DNA of 6,966 nucleotides from Spirochaetaceae bacterium (lineage in GTDB: Bacteria > Spirochaetota > Spirochaetia > Treponematales > Breznakiellaceae), in contig JAITXS010000113.1 in NCBI GenBank assembly GCA_031284645.1, positions 1 to 6,966 of the forward strand, given 5' to 3'. A program made the translations under genes and the position numbers. Below the pieces are notes generated by a model. It was given only the letters and a program-made list of their open reading frames with translations. It did no database searches and was not told the DNA's origin. Numbering within the stretch: position 1 is the first letter of the stretch; each line of letters begins with the position of its first letter. Below are positions 1 through 6,465 of the stretch, one piece after another.

Positions 1-1803
1 AAAGGAAATTATGTTTTTCACCGGACATGGGGTGTCGGGCGGATTCGCAGTGTTTCCGGCGATGATATTGCCATTGACTTCGCGAAAAAACGCGGACACG
101 AAATGTCTCTTAAAATGGCAGTTAGCGCCCTTCAAACGCTTTCAAAAGACCATATATGGGCGCTCAAGGCGCGGAAGTCCAAAGAAGAGCTTCATACTAA
201 AATAAAAGAAAACGCCGCATGGGCCCTTAAAATTCTTATAAAAAGTTTCGATAATCACTGTTCGCTTAAACAGATAAAAGCAGAGCTTGTTCCCAGTGTG
301 CTTACAACAGGTGAGTGGTCTGCGTGGAGTACCAAAGCAAAGGATGTGCTCCAGCACGATCCTTTATTCGGTGTTGACCCCGATAATATAGATGTCTATA
401 CGGTTCGTGAGCGGGCAATTTCGATAGAAGAAAAACTCTACAATGAATTTAAAGCGGAGAGAAAATTTTTTAATCGTGTTGATATACTACGGAAATTTAT
501 CCGTTATACCGAGATTGACGATGATTCCGAATTCTTAAATGAAATGATTGATTATTTTACCGCATTCCTTAAAGCAACAAATCAGGAGAACAAGGCTTAT
601 CTTGTTGCTTCATATTTAATTATTAAAAACCTTGCGAAAGAAAAACGTCATCTTACCAGCGACTTGCAGCTTAACTTTAATTCTATCTTTGATTCTATTG
701 AGAAGTTGACAAGCGTTTACGGAGAACTCAAATATAAAGAGAAAGATGATGAAAAAGATGAACAGGGATTATATAACCTGCAACGCGATTTCCTGCAACA
801 GATAAAAATCTGTATCCCTGAGTGGCAGGAAGCCTATGTTAAACTTTTCCCGAAAGCGCTTGACGAGTCTATACTGCACAGTCTTAAAGATGCAGGGCAG
901 GAAGAAAAAATTGTTTCCATGATTCGGAATTGTTTTGAAAATTACAAAGAAAACCGCAGCGCGGTTGTCTGGTTCTACAATAATTATACGGAGAGCCCGT
1001 TTTACAAGAGGGCGGGTATCCCTGCCGAAAAAGAGATTATCACGCTTATCCATATACTGGATATTACGTTCCGTGAGATTGATAGTCATAAAAATACCTC
1101 GGAAAATAAAAAGATAAACAAACAGGCTTTAAGTATTCTTTTTGATAAAAATTTGCTTGCCGATTACCTTAAAGACGCGGAGCGGGATCATTCCGAACGG
1201 ATTTATACTCTTATTCAAGATGTCAAAGATCTTGATCCGGCGGAAAAACAAAAATTACAGAACATCATTAAAGCAAAATTCAGTGACTTTAAATTTGCCG
1301 GTGAAACCGAAAAAAAAGCAGTCTCCCGTATACTGCTTGTTACCGCAGGAAAATATACAGAGAAACAAAAACAGCTTGCCCATATTATGGAAGTGGAGGT
1401 TCCGGCAAATTCAAAAGAAATTGCCTTTGCTCTTTCACTGGGGGATCTCCGCGAAAATGCGGAATACAAGGCGGCAAAAGAAAAGCAGGAACTCCTTAAT
1501 TCCACAACCGCGAAATTGAAAGGCGAGATTGAGCGGGCTCAGATATTTGATCCGGCCACGATTGATACAGGGCATGTGTCTTTTGGAACAACAGTAACCT
1601 TGTACAACGAAACACGCGGGGAAAATGAAGTCTATACGATATTAGGGCCTTGGGAATCTGATCCGGACAACAAGATTATTTCTTATCTTTCACCACTTGG
1701 CGAAGCGCTTATCAACAGGCGTGTCCATGACAAGGTTGATTTTACAATGGGACAAAACATCAGCCTTTTTGAGATACAGGACATTAGCGCAGCACAGATT
1801 TAA
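1..1803 (+). CDS. greA: Long GreA-type transcription elongation factor, 5'-truncated by window edge
   Basis: The frame is open from base 1, so the true start lies outside; 600 residues are visible. An ATG at 103 is not credible as the start, because the codons before it encode a conserved-looking stretch (FHRTWGVGRI, residues 6-15) of the kind found in long GreA-type proteins of treponemes and chlamydiae. The last ~158 residues match a whole ordinary GreA in length. They contain a coiled-coil hairpin with the tip motif GDLRENAEY (481-489), whose Asp482 and Glu485 correspond to the acidic pair that coordinates Mg2+ in the RNA polymerase active site. An FKBP-like C-terminal domain follows from about 524 (VSFGTTVTLYN, then a LSPLGEALINRRVHDKV region). 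GreA stimulates cleavage of backtracked RNA by RNA polymerase. The ~440 residues ahead of the module are helical and charged, with no domain I can name. The GreA module is certain; the role of the extension is unknown. Confidence 0.93.
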   Translation, partial: KGNYVFHRTWGVGRIRSVSGDDIAIDFAKKRGHEMSLKMAVSALQTLSKDHIWALKARKSKEELHTKIKENAAWALKILIKSFDNHCSLKQIKAELVPSVLTTGEWSAWSTKAKDVLQHDPLFGVDPDNIDVYTVRERAISIEEKLYNEFKAERKFFNRVDILRKFIRYTEIDDDSEFLNEMIDYFTAFLKATNQENKAYLVASYLIIKNLAKEKRHLTSDLQLNFNSIFDSIEKLTSVYGELKYKEKDDEKDEQGLYNLQRDFLQQIKICIPEWQEAYVKLFPKALDESILHSLKDAGQEEKIVSMIRNCFENYKENRSAVVWFYNNYTESPFYKRAGIPAEKEIITLIHILDITFREIDSHKNTSENKKINKQALSILFDKNLLADYLKDAERDHSERIYTLIQDVKDLDPAEKQKLQNIIKAKFSDFKFAGETEKKAVSRILLVTAGKYTEKQKQLAHIMEVEVPANSKEIAFALSLGDLRENAEYKAAKEKQELLNSTTAKLKGEIERAQIFDPATIDTGHVSFGTTVTLYNETRGENEVYTILGPWESDPDNKIISYLSPLGEALINRRVHDKVDFTMGQNISLFEIQDISAAQI

Positions 1804-1828
1804 GCGAGATCAGTTGTGGGGACGAGCT

Positions 1829-3193
1829 TTATTCGGTTTTTTGAGGCTTCGTTTCCCCGCCCTGAAATTTTTCCAACACTTCTTTTGCTTTGCGTGCAAG
1901 TCCTGAATTCTGATCATCGGCAAGTTTTTCAACTTCGGGAATAAATGATCTAAACAGATTATTGCCGGTTAATTCCAGGCCAAAAGCCTTGTCGCTCGCG
2001 TCTTTTGAGGCAAAGAGCTGGCTGGTAAACGCTTGGAGTTTCTCTGATTTTGCCTTTGATAAAGCGCCAAGCAGGCCGTTGTAGAGTTGCTTTTGATTTA
2101 AACGTTTTGACTCGTCAATCTTTTCGATAATCGTTGCAACATAATTATCCCCATTTATTTTTACCAGCATTTCAGCACTGAGAATACGATTTTTATCGGA
2201 GGTTTTTTTGTCTTTAAAAACAGCTTCTAAAATATCCGCAGAGCTGTTCCCTATGGCGCCGAGCGCTTTAATTGCCTCTTCTTTAACGACTTGAACTTCA
2301 TCATTTTCCACACGGAACTTGAGGTATGGCAGGGCTTCTTCTGATTTCTTTGCGCCCGCCGCCTTGATCGCCGCGATACGTGTTTTGTAGTATGAATCGC
2401 GGAACGCATCAATGACTGCCTTATCCGCACTTGGCCCTGAAAAATTGCCGAGAGCTTCTACTGCCGATGATCTGATAGCAGGGTCTTTTGATTCTACTTG
2501 GGCAATGATGACCTCAAGCGCCGATTCATCTTTTATCAGCGCAAGTGACAAGAGAGCGGCTGTCGTTAATCCGACTCTCGGATTTTCATTTACGATATCA
2601 ATAAGAAACGGGGCAGCCTGTTTTGAGGCTGTTTCCCCAAGGGCCGTGACAAGCTCCCGTTGAGCATCATCGCTGAGTGTTTTTGTCTGATAATAATTAA
2701 TAAGATACTCCGCCGCACTGTCGGCGCTTTGTTCTCCCACAGCCCTGCCGATTGCTTTTATCGTATCTACGACATAAGACTCTTCACCTGCTTCCAAAAC
2801 CGCGCGTAAATTATTTTGCCCGTTTTCATATTTTACTTTGCCCAGATAATTGATAGCAGCGCGCACGTTTGCGCTTTCCATTGTATCGCGGTTTTCGATT
2901 AAGTAAATCGCCTCGTTTTCCAAACCGCTTTTTCCCCGTTCGCTAAAAAACGTGATAACTGCGGATTTTATCTGCGGGTTTTTGGTCTGAGAAACAAGTT
3001 CGGCAAGTTCCGCGTCAAGATATTCCGCTTTGGTTTTTTTAAGTGTTTGTATCAAGACGGCAATTTCACTGTCCGTACCGTATCGCAGGGTCTCGCGCTG
3101 TACATTTTCATTGTCCGTTGGCGCATCTTTCTCTTGGGCAAACACGGTAAAAAAGTTGAATAACAAACAATATATAATAAATACTTTTTTCAT
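1829..3193 (-). CDS. Exported HEAT-repeat protein
   Basis: This encodes 454 residues. I chose the ATG at 3193 over a TTG at 3238 because the protein then begins with a typical signal peptide: MKK, a hydrophobic core (VFIIYCLLFNFFTV) and a signal peptidase I site VFA|Q after residue 19. The TTG start would bury this and overlap the upstream gene. The ribosome-binding site is weak (only GTAAAG near the ATG). The mature part is almost wholly helical, with repeated HEAT/PBS-lyase-like units. The clearest are DPAIRSSAVEALGNF (237-251), YYKTRIAAIKAAGA (268-281) and NDEVQVVKEEAIKALGAIG (297-315), and weaker units run from about 40 to 440. The tail is short and polar (GGETKPQKTE). HEAT arrays are protein-binding scaffolds with no catalytic residues, so a periplasmic or envelope binding role is inferred. 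It lies 31 bp downstream of the M24 peptidase on the same strand and is probably cotranscribed. The partner is unknown. Confidence 0.88.
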   Translation of the reverse strand: MKKVFIIYCLLFNFFTVFAQEKDAPTDNENVQRETLRYGTDSEIAVLIQTLKKTKAEYLDAELAELVSQTKNPQIKSAVITFFSERGKSGLENEAIYLIENRDTMESANVRAAINYLGKVKYENGQNNLRAVLEAGEESYVVDTIKAIGRAVGEQSADSAAEYLINYYQTKTLSDDAQRELVTALGETASKQAAPFLIDIVNENPRVGLTTAALLSLALIKDESALEVIIAQVESKDPAIRSSAVEALGNFSGPSADKAVIDAFRDSYYKTRIAAIKAAGAKKSEEALPYLKFRVENDEVQVVKEEAIKALGAIGNSSADILEAVFKDKKTSDKNRILSAEMLVKINGDNYVATIIEKIDESKRLNQKQLYNGLLGALSKAKSEKLQAFTSQLFASKDASDKAFGLELTGNNLFRSFIPEVEKLADDQNSGLARKAKEVLEKFQGGETKPQKTE

Positions 3194-3224
3194 CTTTACG
3201 TTTAAAGCTTCGGATTTAAGAGCG

Positions 3225-4364
3225 CTAGAGCCTGACAATTTTAGATCTTGTTAAAATTTCCGCTCCGTCATCGGTGATCAGTATATCGTTTTCAAAACGG
3301 CAGCCGCCGGCCGCCGGATCATAGAGTCCGGGTTCTATCGTAAAAATCATGTTGCGCTCTATTTTGCCCTTATTGTCGGCTCCCCGGCGGAGATAGGGCG
3401 CTTCGTGTACATCAAGTCCGATACCATGCCCCAGCCCGTGCGGCATAAAGCATTTTTCTTTTTTGAAAAAATCATCAATCACAAGAGCTATATCCCTGCT
3501 TGGGATACTTGCATCTTCTTTTTTGCTCTTAAAAGGTCCGGCTACCGTATTGTACGCTAAATCAAAAGCCTTTTCAATGAGAAGTATCTGCCTTTCCTGC
3601 GCTTTAGTCAAAGCACGGGCAAAGGTCATGGTTACATCACTTGAATAGCCCTGCCAGACAATCCCGAAATCAAGGATGGAAAGCCCTTTTTCCGCAAAAG
3701 GCGCGGCGGTGTACGGCGGGAAACAGTGTATTCCGAAACTCCGTGAAGGCCCGGCGGCAAGTGTTGAAAAACCTGTGCCTTCACAGCCGCGTTTTCGGCA
3801 CTCAGCCTCGATAAAAAGCGCAACATCAGTTTCGGTTTTAAGCGTTTTATCGACCACATTTTTTTCAATAAGATCAATGATTTCGTTCGTTTTCTCCGAG
3901 CATATACGATAAATATGAATCTCATCACTGTCTTTTATTGAACGCAGCCGCTCAATCTCGCTTTTCGCGCCCTCATCGCGGCATATAATATCGTAATCCG
4001 AAAGATTTTCAACATATTTTAGAAACGAAGGATACGATGTTTGTGCGGGAACTTCTATTCTGCTGCCATAAGGCGTTTTAAAATAGGCAGCTGCGGCTTT
4101 TGCTGCAACATAAGGATTCAGTTCGAATTTAGTGTAAGGCAAAATATCATCGACATCTGCGTAGACATTCGCCATATTCACATCCCAAGGAACGAGCAGG
4201 GATTTTCGCGCAAGTGAGAGGAAAAGGAGCGCATCCCCGGGCTGTCCGGTTAAATAGCGTACGGCTTTATCCCGATGATCTTCCGCATCTTCCAAAAGTA
4301 GAAGATTAATCCCTTCTTCCGCCATCCAATCGTATAATTTTTCTCTTCGTTCAATAAAGCCCAT
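3225..4364 (-). CDS. M24-family Xaa-Pro aminopeptidase-like metallopeptidase
   Basis: This encodes 379 residues, close to the usual length of bacterial M24B (Xaa-Pro aminopeptidase/prolidase) enzymes. An N-terminal creatinase-like domain occupies about residues 1-130, and the pita-bread catalytic domain runs from about 145 to the end. All five expected metal ligands are visible: Asp232 (ILDFG), Asp243 (SSDVTMTF), His313 (HGLGHGIGLDVHE), Glu344 (TIEPG) and Glu358 (RFENDI). The conserved His213 (FGIHC) and His320 are also present. These enzymes bind two divalent metals and remove an N-terminal residue ahead of proline, or cleave Xaa-Pro dipeptides; which of the two applies here cannot be read from sequence. 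There is no signal peptide, so it is cytoplasmic. The ATG at 4364 is preceded by GGGG about 7 nt upstream. It is the middle gene of a probable minus-strand operon, 46 bp after the 139-aa gene and 31 bp before the HEAT gene. The family call is secure; pepP or pepQ is not assigned. Confidence 0.93.
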   Translation of the reverse strand: MGFIERREKLYDWMAEEGINLLLLEDAEDHRDKAVRYLTGQPGDALLFLSLARKSLLVPWDVNMANVYADVDDILPYTKFELNPYVAAKAAAAYFKTPYGSRIEVPAQTSYPSFLKYVENLSDYDIICRDEGAKSEIERLRSIKDSDEIHIYRICSEKTNEIIDLIEKNVVDKTLKTETDVALFIEAECRKRGCEGTGFSTLAAGPSRSFGIHCFPPYTAAPFAEKGLSILDFGIVWQGYSSDVTMTFARALTKAQERQILLIEKAFDLAYNTVAGPFKSKKEDASIPSRDIALVIDDFFKKEKCFMPHGLGHGIGLDVHEAPYLRRGADNKGKIERNMIFTIEPGLYDPAAGGCRFENDILITDDGAEILTRSKIVRL

Positions 4365-4410
4365 ACATAAACCCCATATATTCTTCCGTGTTTAAGATAA
4401 TTTCCCAAAT

Positions 4411-4830
4411 TTAGAGTTCTTTTTTAGAATTGCCCGAAAAACAAGGCCGGAAAAATTGTGTTACTTGTTTCCCATCTTCAAAAAGATACCGCAAATAGAG
4501 TTTGTTTGCAAGTTTAAACCCTGTATGTTGCGCGTGTATCTCAATCTCCGCAGACAAACGTATAATTTCATTCTTTGAAAGCCGCTTCCGCTCCTGCCTG
4601 AAAAAATATATCCCTTGGGGAAGTTCTATTTCAGGATGGGTTTCAGCGTCAAAAAGCTCAAAGCCTGCTTCGATAAGACGCAGCCCCTCTTCGCCTGTTT
4701 CTCCTGCCTCTCCCTGTTCAAAACAAAAGAGGAACTCTCCTTTGTCCTCCCCTCTATCAAAGGGATCAAGATCATTGTTTTTTACATAGTTTATGGCCTG
4801 GTATAATTCAAGATACGAAATCTGCGGCAT
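4411..4830 (-). CDS. Conserved-looking protein of unknown function (139 aa)
   Basis: I do not recognise a family. The ATG at 4830 is preferred over an in-frame TTG at 4839, because the strong AGGAG at 4842-4846 lies 11 nt from the ATG but only 2 nt from the TTG. The protein (MPQISYLELYQAINYVKNND at the start) is soluble, with no signal peptide or membrane segment. An acidic Gly/Glu-rich stretch (about 27-50, including GEAGETGEEG) is followed by LPQGIYFFRQERK (70-82), a helix (LSKNEIIRLSAEIEIHAQ), and a C-terminal KLYLRYLFEDGKQVTQFFRPCF segment. The mixed alpha/beta pattern and normal codon use suggest a real small globular protein. It leads the minus-strand gene set, 46 bp ahead of the M24 peptidase, and is divergent from tyrS. 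No catalytic motif is evident. Confidence 0.75.
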   Translation of the reverse strand: MPQISYLELYQAINYVKNNDLDPFDRGEDKGEFLFCFEQGEAGETGEEGLRLIEAGFELFDAETHPEIELPQGIYFFRQERKRLSKNEIIRLSAEIEIHAQHTGFKLANKLYLRYLFEDGKQVTQFFRPCFSGNSKKEL

Positions 4831-4841
4831 GGCGGACAATT

Positions 4842-4846
4842 CTCCT
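4842..4846 (-). promoter_or_regulatory. Ribosome binding site for the 139-aa gene
   Basis: AGGAG on the minus strand lies 11 nt upstream of the ATG at 4830. It is only 2 nt from the alternative TTG at 4839, too close to serve it. It therefore supports the ATG start. Confidence 0.6.
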
Positions 4847-4866
4847 TTTGATCATGATGTTAGCGA

Positions 4867-4893
4867 ATTAAAAAATATGATACAATGAGTCAA
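4867..4893 (-). promoter_or_regulatory. Candidate sigma70-type promoter for the minus-strand operon
   Basis: On the minus strand, TTGACT (4888-4893, 5 of 6 to the -35 consensus) is followed after 15 bp by TTTAAT (4867-4872, 5 of 6 to the -10 consensus). The spacer is 2 bp shorter than ideal. Transcription would start near 4860, giving a leader of about 30 nt that contains the AGGAG site before the ATG at 4830. It would drive the 139-aa gene and probably the M24 and HEAT genes behind it. Confidence 0.45.
4876..4881 (+). promoter_or_regulatory. Candidate -10 box for tyrS
   Basis: TATGAT matches 5 of 6 positions of TATAAT. No good -35 box lies at 16-18 bp; the nearest TTGATC (4848-4853) is 22 bp away. 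Initiation would be near 4888, after the ATG at 4885 but ahead of the ATG at 4915, which fits the later tyrS start. An overlapping TACAAT (4881-4886) is an alternative. The evidence is weak because of the missing -35. Confidence 0.35.
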
Positions 4894-4905
4894 TATTATC
4901 ATTCT

Positions 4906-4909
4906 GAGG
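4906..4909 (+). promoter_or_regulatory. Ribosome binding site that decides the tyrS start
   Basis: GAGG lies 5 nt before the ATG at 4915. The in-frame ATG at 4885 has only A/T-rich sequence upstream with no Shine-Dalgarno, so translation most likely begins at 4915. Confidence 0.6.
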
Positions 4910-4914
4910 TTGTT

Positions 4915-6231
4915 ATGAATCCAGCATTGGAAAATCTTGAAAAAAGAGGTTTTATCTCGCAGTGTACCGATATGGACGGACTTTCCCGCTTAATGGACGC
5001 AGGGCCGGTAACGTTTTATGTGGGCTGTGATCCGACAGGAAAGAGTCTGCATATCGGGCACATGGTGCCTTTTTTTGCTTTTCGCCATCTCCGCGCCGCG
5101 GGACACCGAGGTATTGCTTTGGTAGGCGGCGGAACTGCCCGCATAGGCGATCCGTCCGGCAAGTCGGAGATGCGGAAGATGCTTAATTACGATGAACTTG
5201 ACGCAAACGCCGAAGCCATCAAAGCCCAGCTTGGGCGATTTCTCGGCGATTTCGACGACCGGACAGCAATCTGCACAAATAACAAGGACTGGCTTGCAAA
5301 TCTCAACTACATAGACTTTCTCCGTGAAATCGGGTCTCACTTCTCGGTAAACCGGATGTTGAGCTTTGAGGCTTATAAAAAACGGATGGAAAGTGGGCTT
5401 TCATTTATTGAATTTAACTATCAGCTCTTGCAAAGCTACGATTTTCTCCAGTTATACCGGCGTTATGGTTGTCTTCTGCAAATCGGCGGCGATGATCAAT
5501 GGGGCAATATAGTTGCCGGTATGGAGCTTATCCGCCGCATGGAAGGGGAGGGGCGTTCTGCGGGTTCTGCGGAGCTTTGCGGCAAAAGCGGGGCAGAAGG
5601 CGGAACCGCGATAGGCAAAGCCTGTTTCGGGCTTACCTTCCCGTTGGTTACCACAAGCAATGGGAACAAAATGGGAAAAACGGAAAAAGGGGCTATTTTC
5701 CTTGATCCTAATCTGACCAGTCCGTATGAATTTTTCCAGTATTGGCGCAATGTTTCCGATGCCGATATTAAACGATTCCTTTTGATGTTCACGTTTCTTC
5801 CTGTCACCGAATGTGAGGCTCTTTGCGCCGAAGGGAAAAATCCAAACGAGGCAAAAGAAAGGCTTGCATGGGAACTCTGCGCCCTGATTCACGGTAAGGG
5901 CGAGGCGGACAAAGCCCTTGCCGGCGCAAAAGCGGCTTTTGGCTTAAGCGATGCGGGGCAGCGGGATTCGATACCTTCAAAAAAACTCTCCCGCGTAAAA
6001 CTTGAGGCAAAGTATAATATTGTCGATCTGTTCAGTGATGCGGCTCTGTGCCCCACAAAAAGCGAGGCGCGGCGTCTTATTCAACAGGGCGGGGCCGCGT
6101 TTTTAAAAGACGGGGAACTCCTTACGATAAAAGACATTGCAGCTTTTATCGGAGTGGAAAATCTTGATGAACAAGGTGCGCTTCTTCTTCGCGCCGGAAA
6201 AAAACGCTTTTGCAGGGTAGTGTTCGAGTAA
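4915..6231 (+). CDS. tyrS: Tyrosyl-tRNA synthetase
   Basis: A class I aminoacyl-tRNA synthetase of 438 residues that joins tyrosine to tRNA-Tyr using ATP in the cytoplasm. I start it at the ATG at 4915 (MNPALENLEKRG), which has a GAGG site; the ATG at 4885 would add 10 residues without one. The Rossmann catalytic domain carries FYVGCDPTGKSLHIGH, with the HIGH signature at 46-49. It also has GDPSGKSEMR (78-87), the tyrosine-pocket motif GGDDQWGN (191-198) and the KMSKS-type loop KMGKT (252-256). The C-terminal S4-like RNA-binding domain covers about 367-438 (TKSEARRLIQQGGAAFLKDG). Between GGDDQWGN and FGLTFPL there are 39 residues, against 16 in the E. coli enzyme as I recall it. The extra ~23 residues (about 211-235) are Gly/Ser/Ala-rich and look like a surface loop. 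All catalytic motifs are intact, so the enzyme should be active. It is divergent from the minus-strand operon and convergent with the Rpn-type gene. Confidence 0.97.
   Translation: MNPALENLEKRGFISQCTDMDGLSRLMDAGPVTFYVGCDPTGKSLHIGHMVPFFAFRHLRAAGHRGIALVGGGTARIGDPSGKSEMRKMLNYDELDANAEAIKAQLGRFLGDFDDRTAICTNNKDWLANLNYIDFLREIGSHFSVNRMLSFEAYKKRMESGLSFIEFNYQLLQSYDFLQLYRRYGCLLQIGGDDQWGNIVAGMELIRRMEGEGRSAGSAELCGKSGAEGGTAIGKACFGLTFPLVTTSNGNKMGKTEKGAIFLDPNLTSPYEFFQYWRNVSDADIKRFLLMFTFLPVTECEALCAEGKNPNEAKERLAWELCALIHGKGEADKALAGAKAAFGLSDAGQRDSIPSKKLSRVKLEAKYNIVDLFSDAALCPTKSEARRLIQQGGAAFLKDGELLTIKDIAAFIGVENLDEQGALLLRAGKKRFCRVVFE
5555..5572 (+). repeat. Perfect 9-bp tandem repeat within tyrS
   Basis: GTTCTGCGG occurs twice head to tail without mismatch. 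The unit is a multiple of three, so the reading frame is kept and the repeat encodes part of RSAGSAEL (residues 214-221) in the Gly/Ser/Ala-rich insert. This is what replication slippage in a non-critical loop would leave. Confidence 0.85.
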
Positions 6232-6257
6232 CTGAGCTTGCAACGATATCTATCTTA

Positions 6258-6301
6258 GGGTAAAGGGTCTAAATAGGGTAATTGGGTAGAGGGTAGTAGG
6301 G
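6258..6301 (+). repeat. GGGTA array, left arm, with G-quadruplex motif
   Basis: Six GGG runs start at 6258, 6265, 6276, 6284, 6291 and 6299. The last four are spaced by 5, 4 and 5 nt, meeting the G3-N1-7 rule for a potential quadruplex on the strand that would be the tyrS 3' untranslated RNA. Confidence 0.75.
6282..6295 (+). repeat. Inverted repeat, left copy (14 bp exact)
   Basis: TTGGGTAGAGGGTA here has an exact reverse complement at 6453-6466. Similarity continues outward through another TAGGGT unit on each side with a 1-nt length difference. Confidence 0.85.
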
Positions 6302-6326
6302 TATAGGTTTTAGTAGAAAGCCTGTA
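6299..6326 (+). repeat. 28-bp direct repeat, copy 1
   Basis: It matches 6371-6398 at 26 of 28 positions. Both copies are followed by a CCGAAGC motif, so the duplicated unit is about 36-40 bp. Inside, TATAGG and CCTGTA flank a 13-nt loop and can pair, with one U-G wobble in RNA. Confidence 0.85.
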
Positions 6327-6330
6327 CCGT

Positions 6331-6358
6331 CCCGAAGCCCTTAGCTCTTTGCTTCGGG
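6331..6358. repeat. Hairpin, 8-bp stem
   Basis: CCCGAAGC (6331-6338) and GCTTCGGG (6351-6358) are perfect inverted repeats around a 12-nt loop. No T tract follows on either strand, so it is not a standard intrinsic terminator, although it could contribute to ending tyrS transcription. Confidence 0.7.
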
Positions 6359-6370
6359 GTGGAGGGTATG

Positions 6371-6398
6371 GGGTACAGGTTTTAGTAGAACGCCTGTA
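6371..6398 (+). repeat. 28-bp direct repeat, copy 2
   Basis: Second copy of the repeat at 6299-6326, differing at two positions (T to C and A to C). The T-to-C change turns the internal TATAGG/CCTGTA pairing into a perfect TACAGG/CCTGTA stem. CCGAAGC follows at 6400-6406. Confidence 0.85.
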
Positions 6399-6412
6399 GC
6401 CGAAGCAGGGTG

Positions 6413-6465
6413 AAAAAATCGGGGGTAGGGTGGTAACTATCTGATGTTACTATACCCTCTACCCA
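6413..6465 (-). terminator. Candidate intrinsic terminator for the Rpn-type gene
   Basis: Read on the minus strand, a bulged hairpin has GTAAC/GTTAC (6446-6450 with 6433-6437) closing an 8-nt loop. GGGT/ACCC and GGGTA/TACCC pairs extend the stem outward, for about 14 pairs with a 2-nt bulge and a small internal loop. Six T residues follow (6413-6418) after a 4-nt gap. The stem is built from the GGGTA units themselves. The gap before the T tract makes it weaker than a textbook terminator. Confidence 0.5.

Noticed and set aside
769..1519. Overlapping frames on both strands within the GreA-type gene
   Set aside because: They are compositionally odd (Arg/Lys- or Phe/Ser-rich), overlap a clear coding frame and lack ribosome-binding sites.
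103..1803. ATG at 103 as the start of the GreA-type gene
   Set aside because: The frame is open to base 1 and the upstream codons encode a conserved-looking WGVGRI segment, so this is an internal Met.
1818..1858. Possible hairpin between the convergent greA and HEAT-protein ends (GGGGACGAGC with GCTTCG-TT-TCCCC)
   Set aside because: The stem is bulged with an 18-nt loop, lies partly in coding sequence, and no T tract follows directly on either strand, so I do not call a terminator.
3194..3238. TTG-initiated extension of the HEAT-repeat protein
   Set aside because: It would place 15 polar residues ahead of a clear signal peptide and overlap the M24 stop codon; the ATG at 3193 fits better.
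4365..4410. Separate promoter for the M24 peptidase in the 46-bp gap (TTGGGA ... GAATAT on the minus strand)
   Set aside because: Spacing is about 19 bp and both boxes are poor, so cotranscription with the upstream gene is simpler.
5452..5892. Long antisense reading frames opposite tyrS
   Set aside because: They are shadow frames of a strongly conserved gene, with no ribosome-binding site or recognisable protein features.
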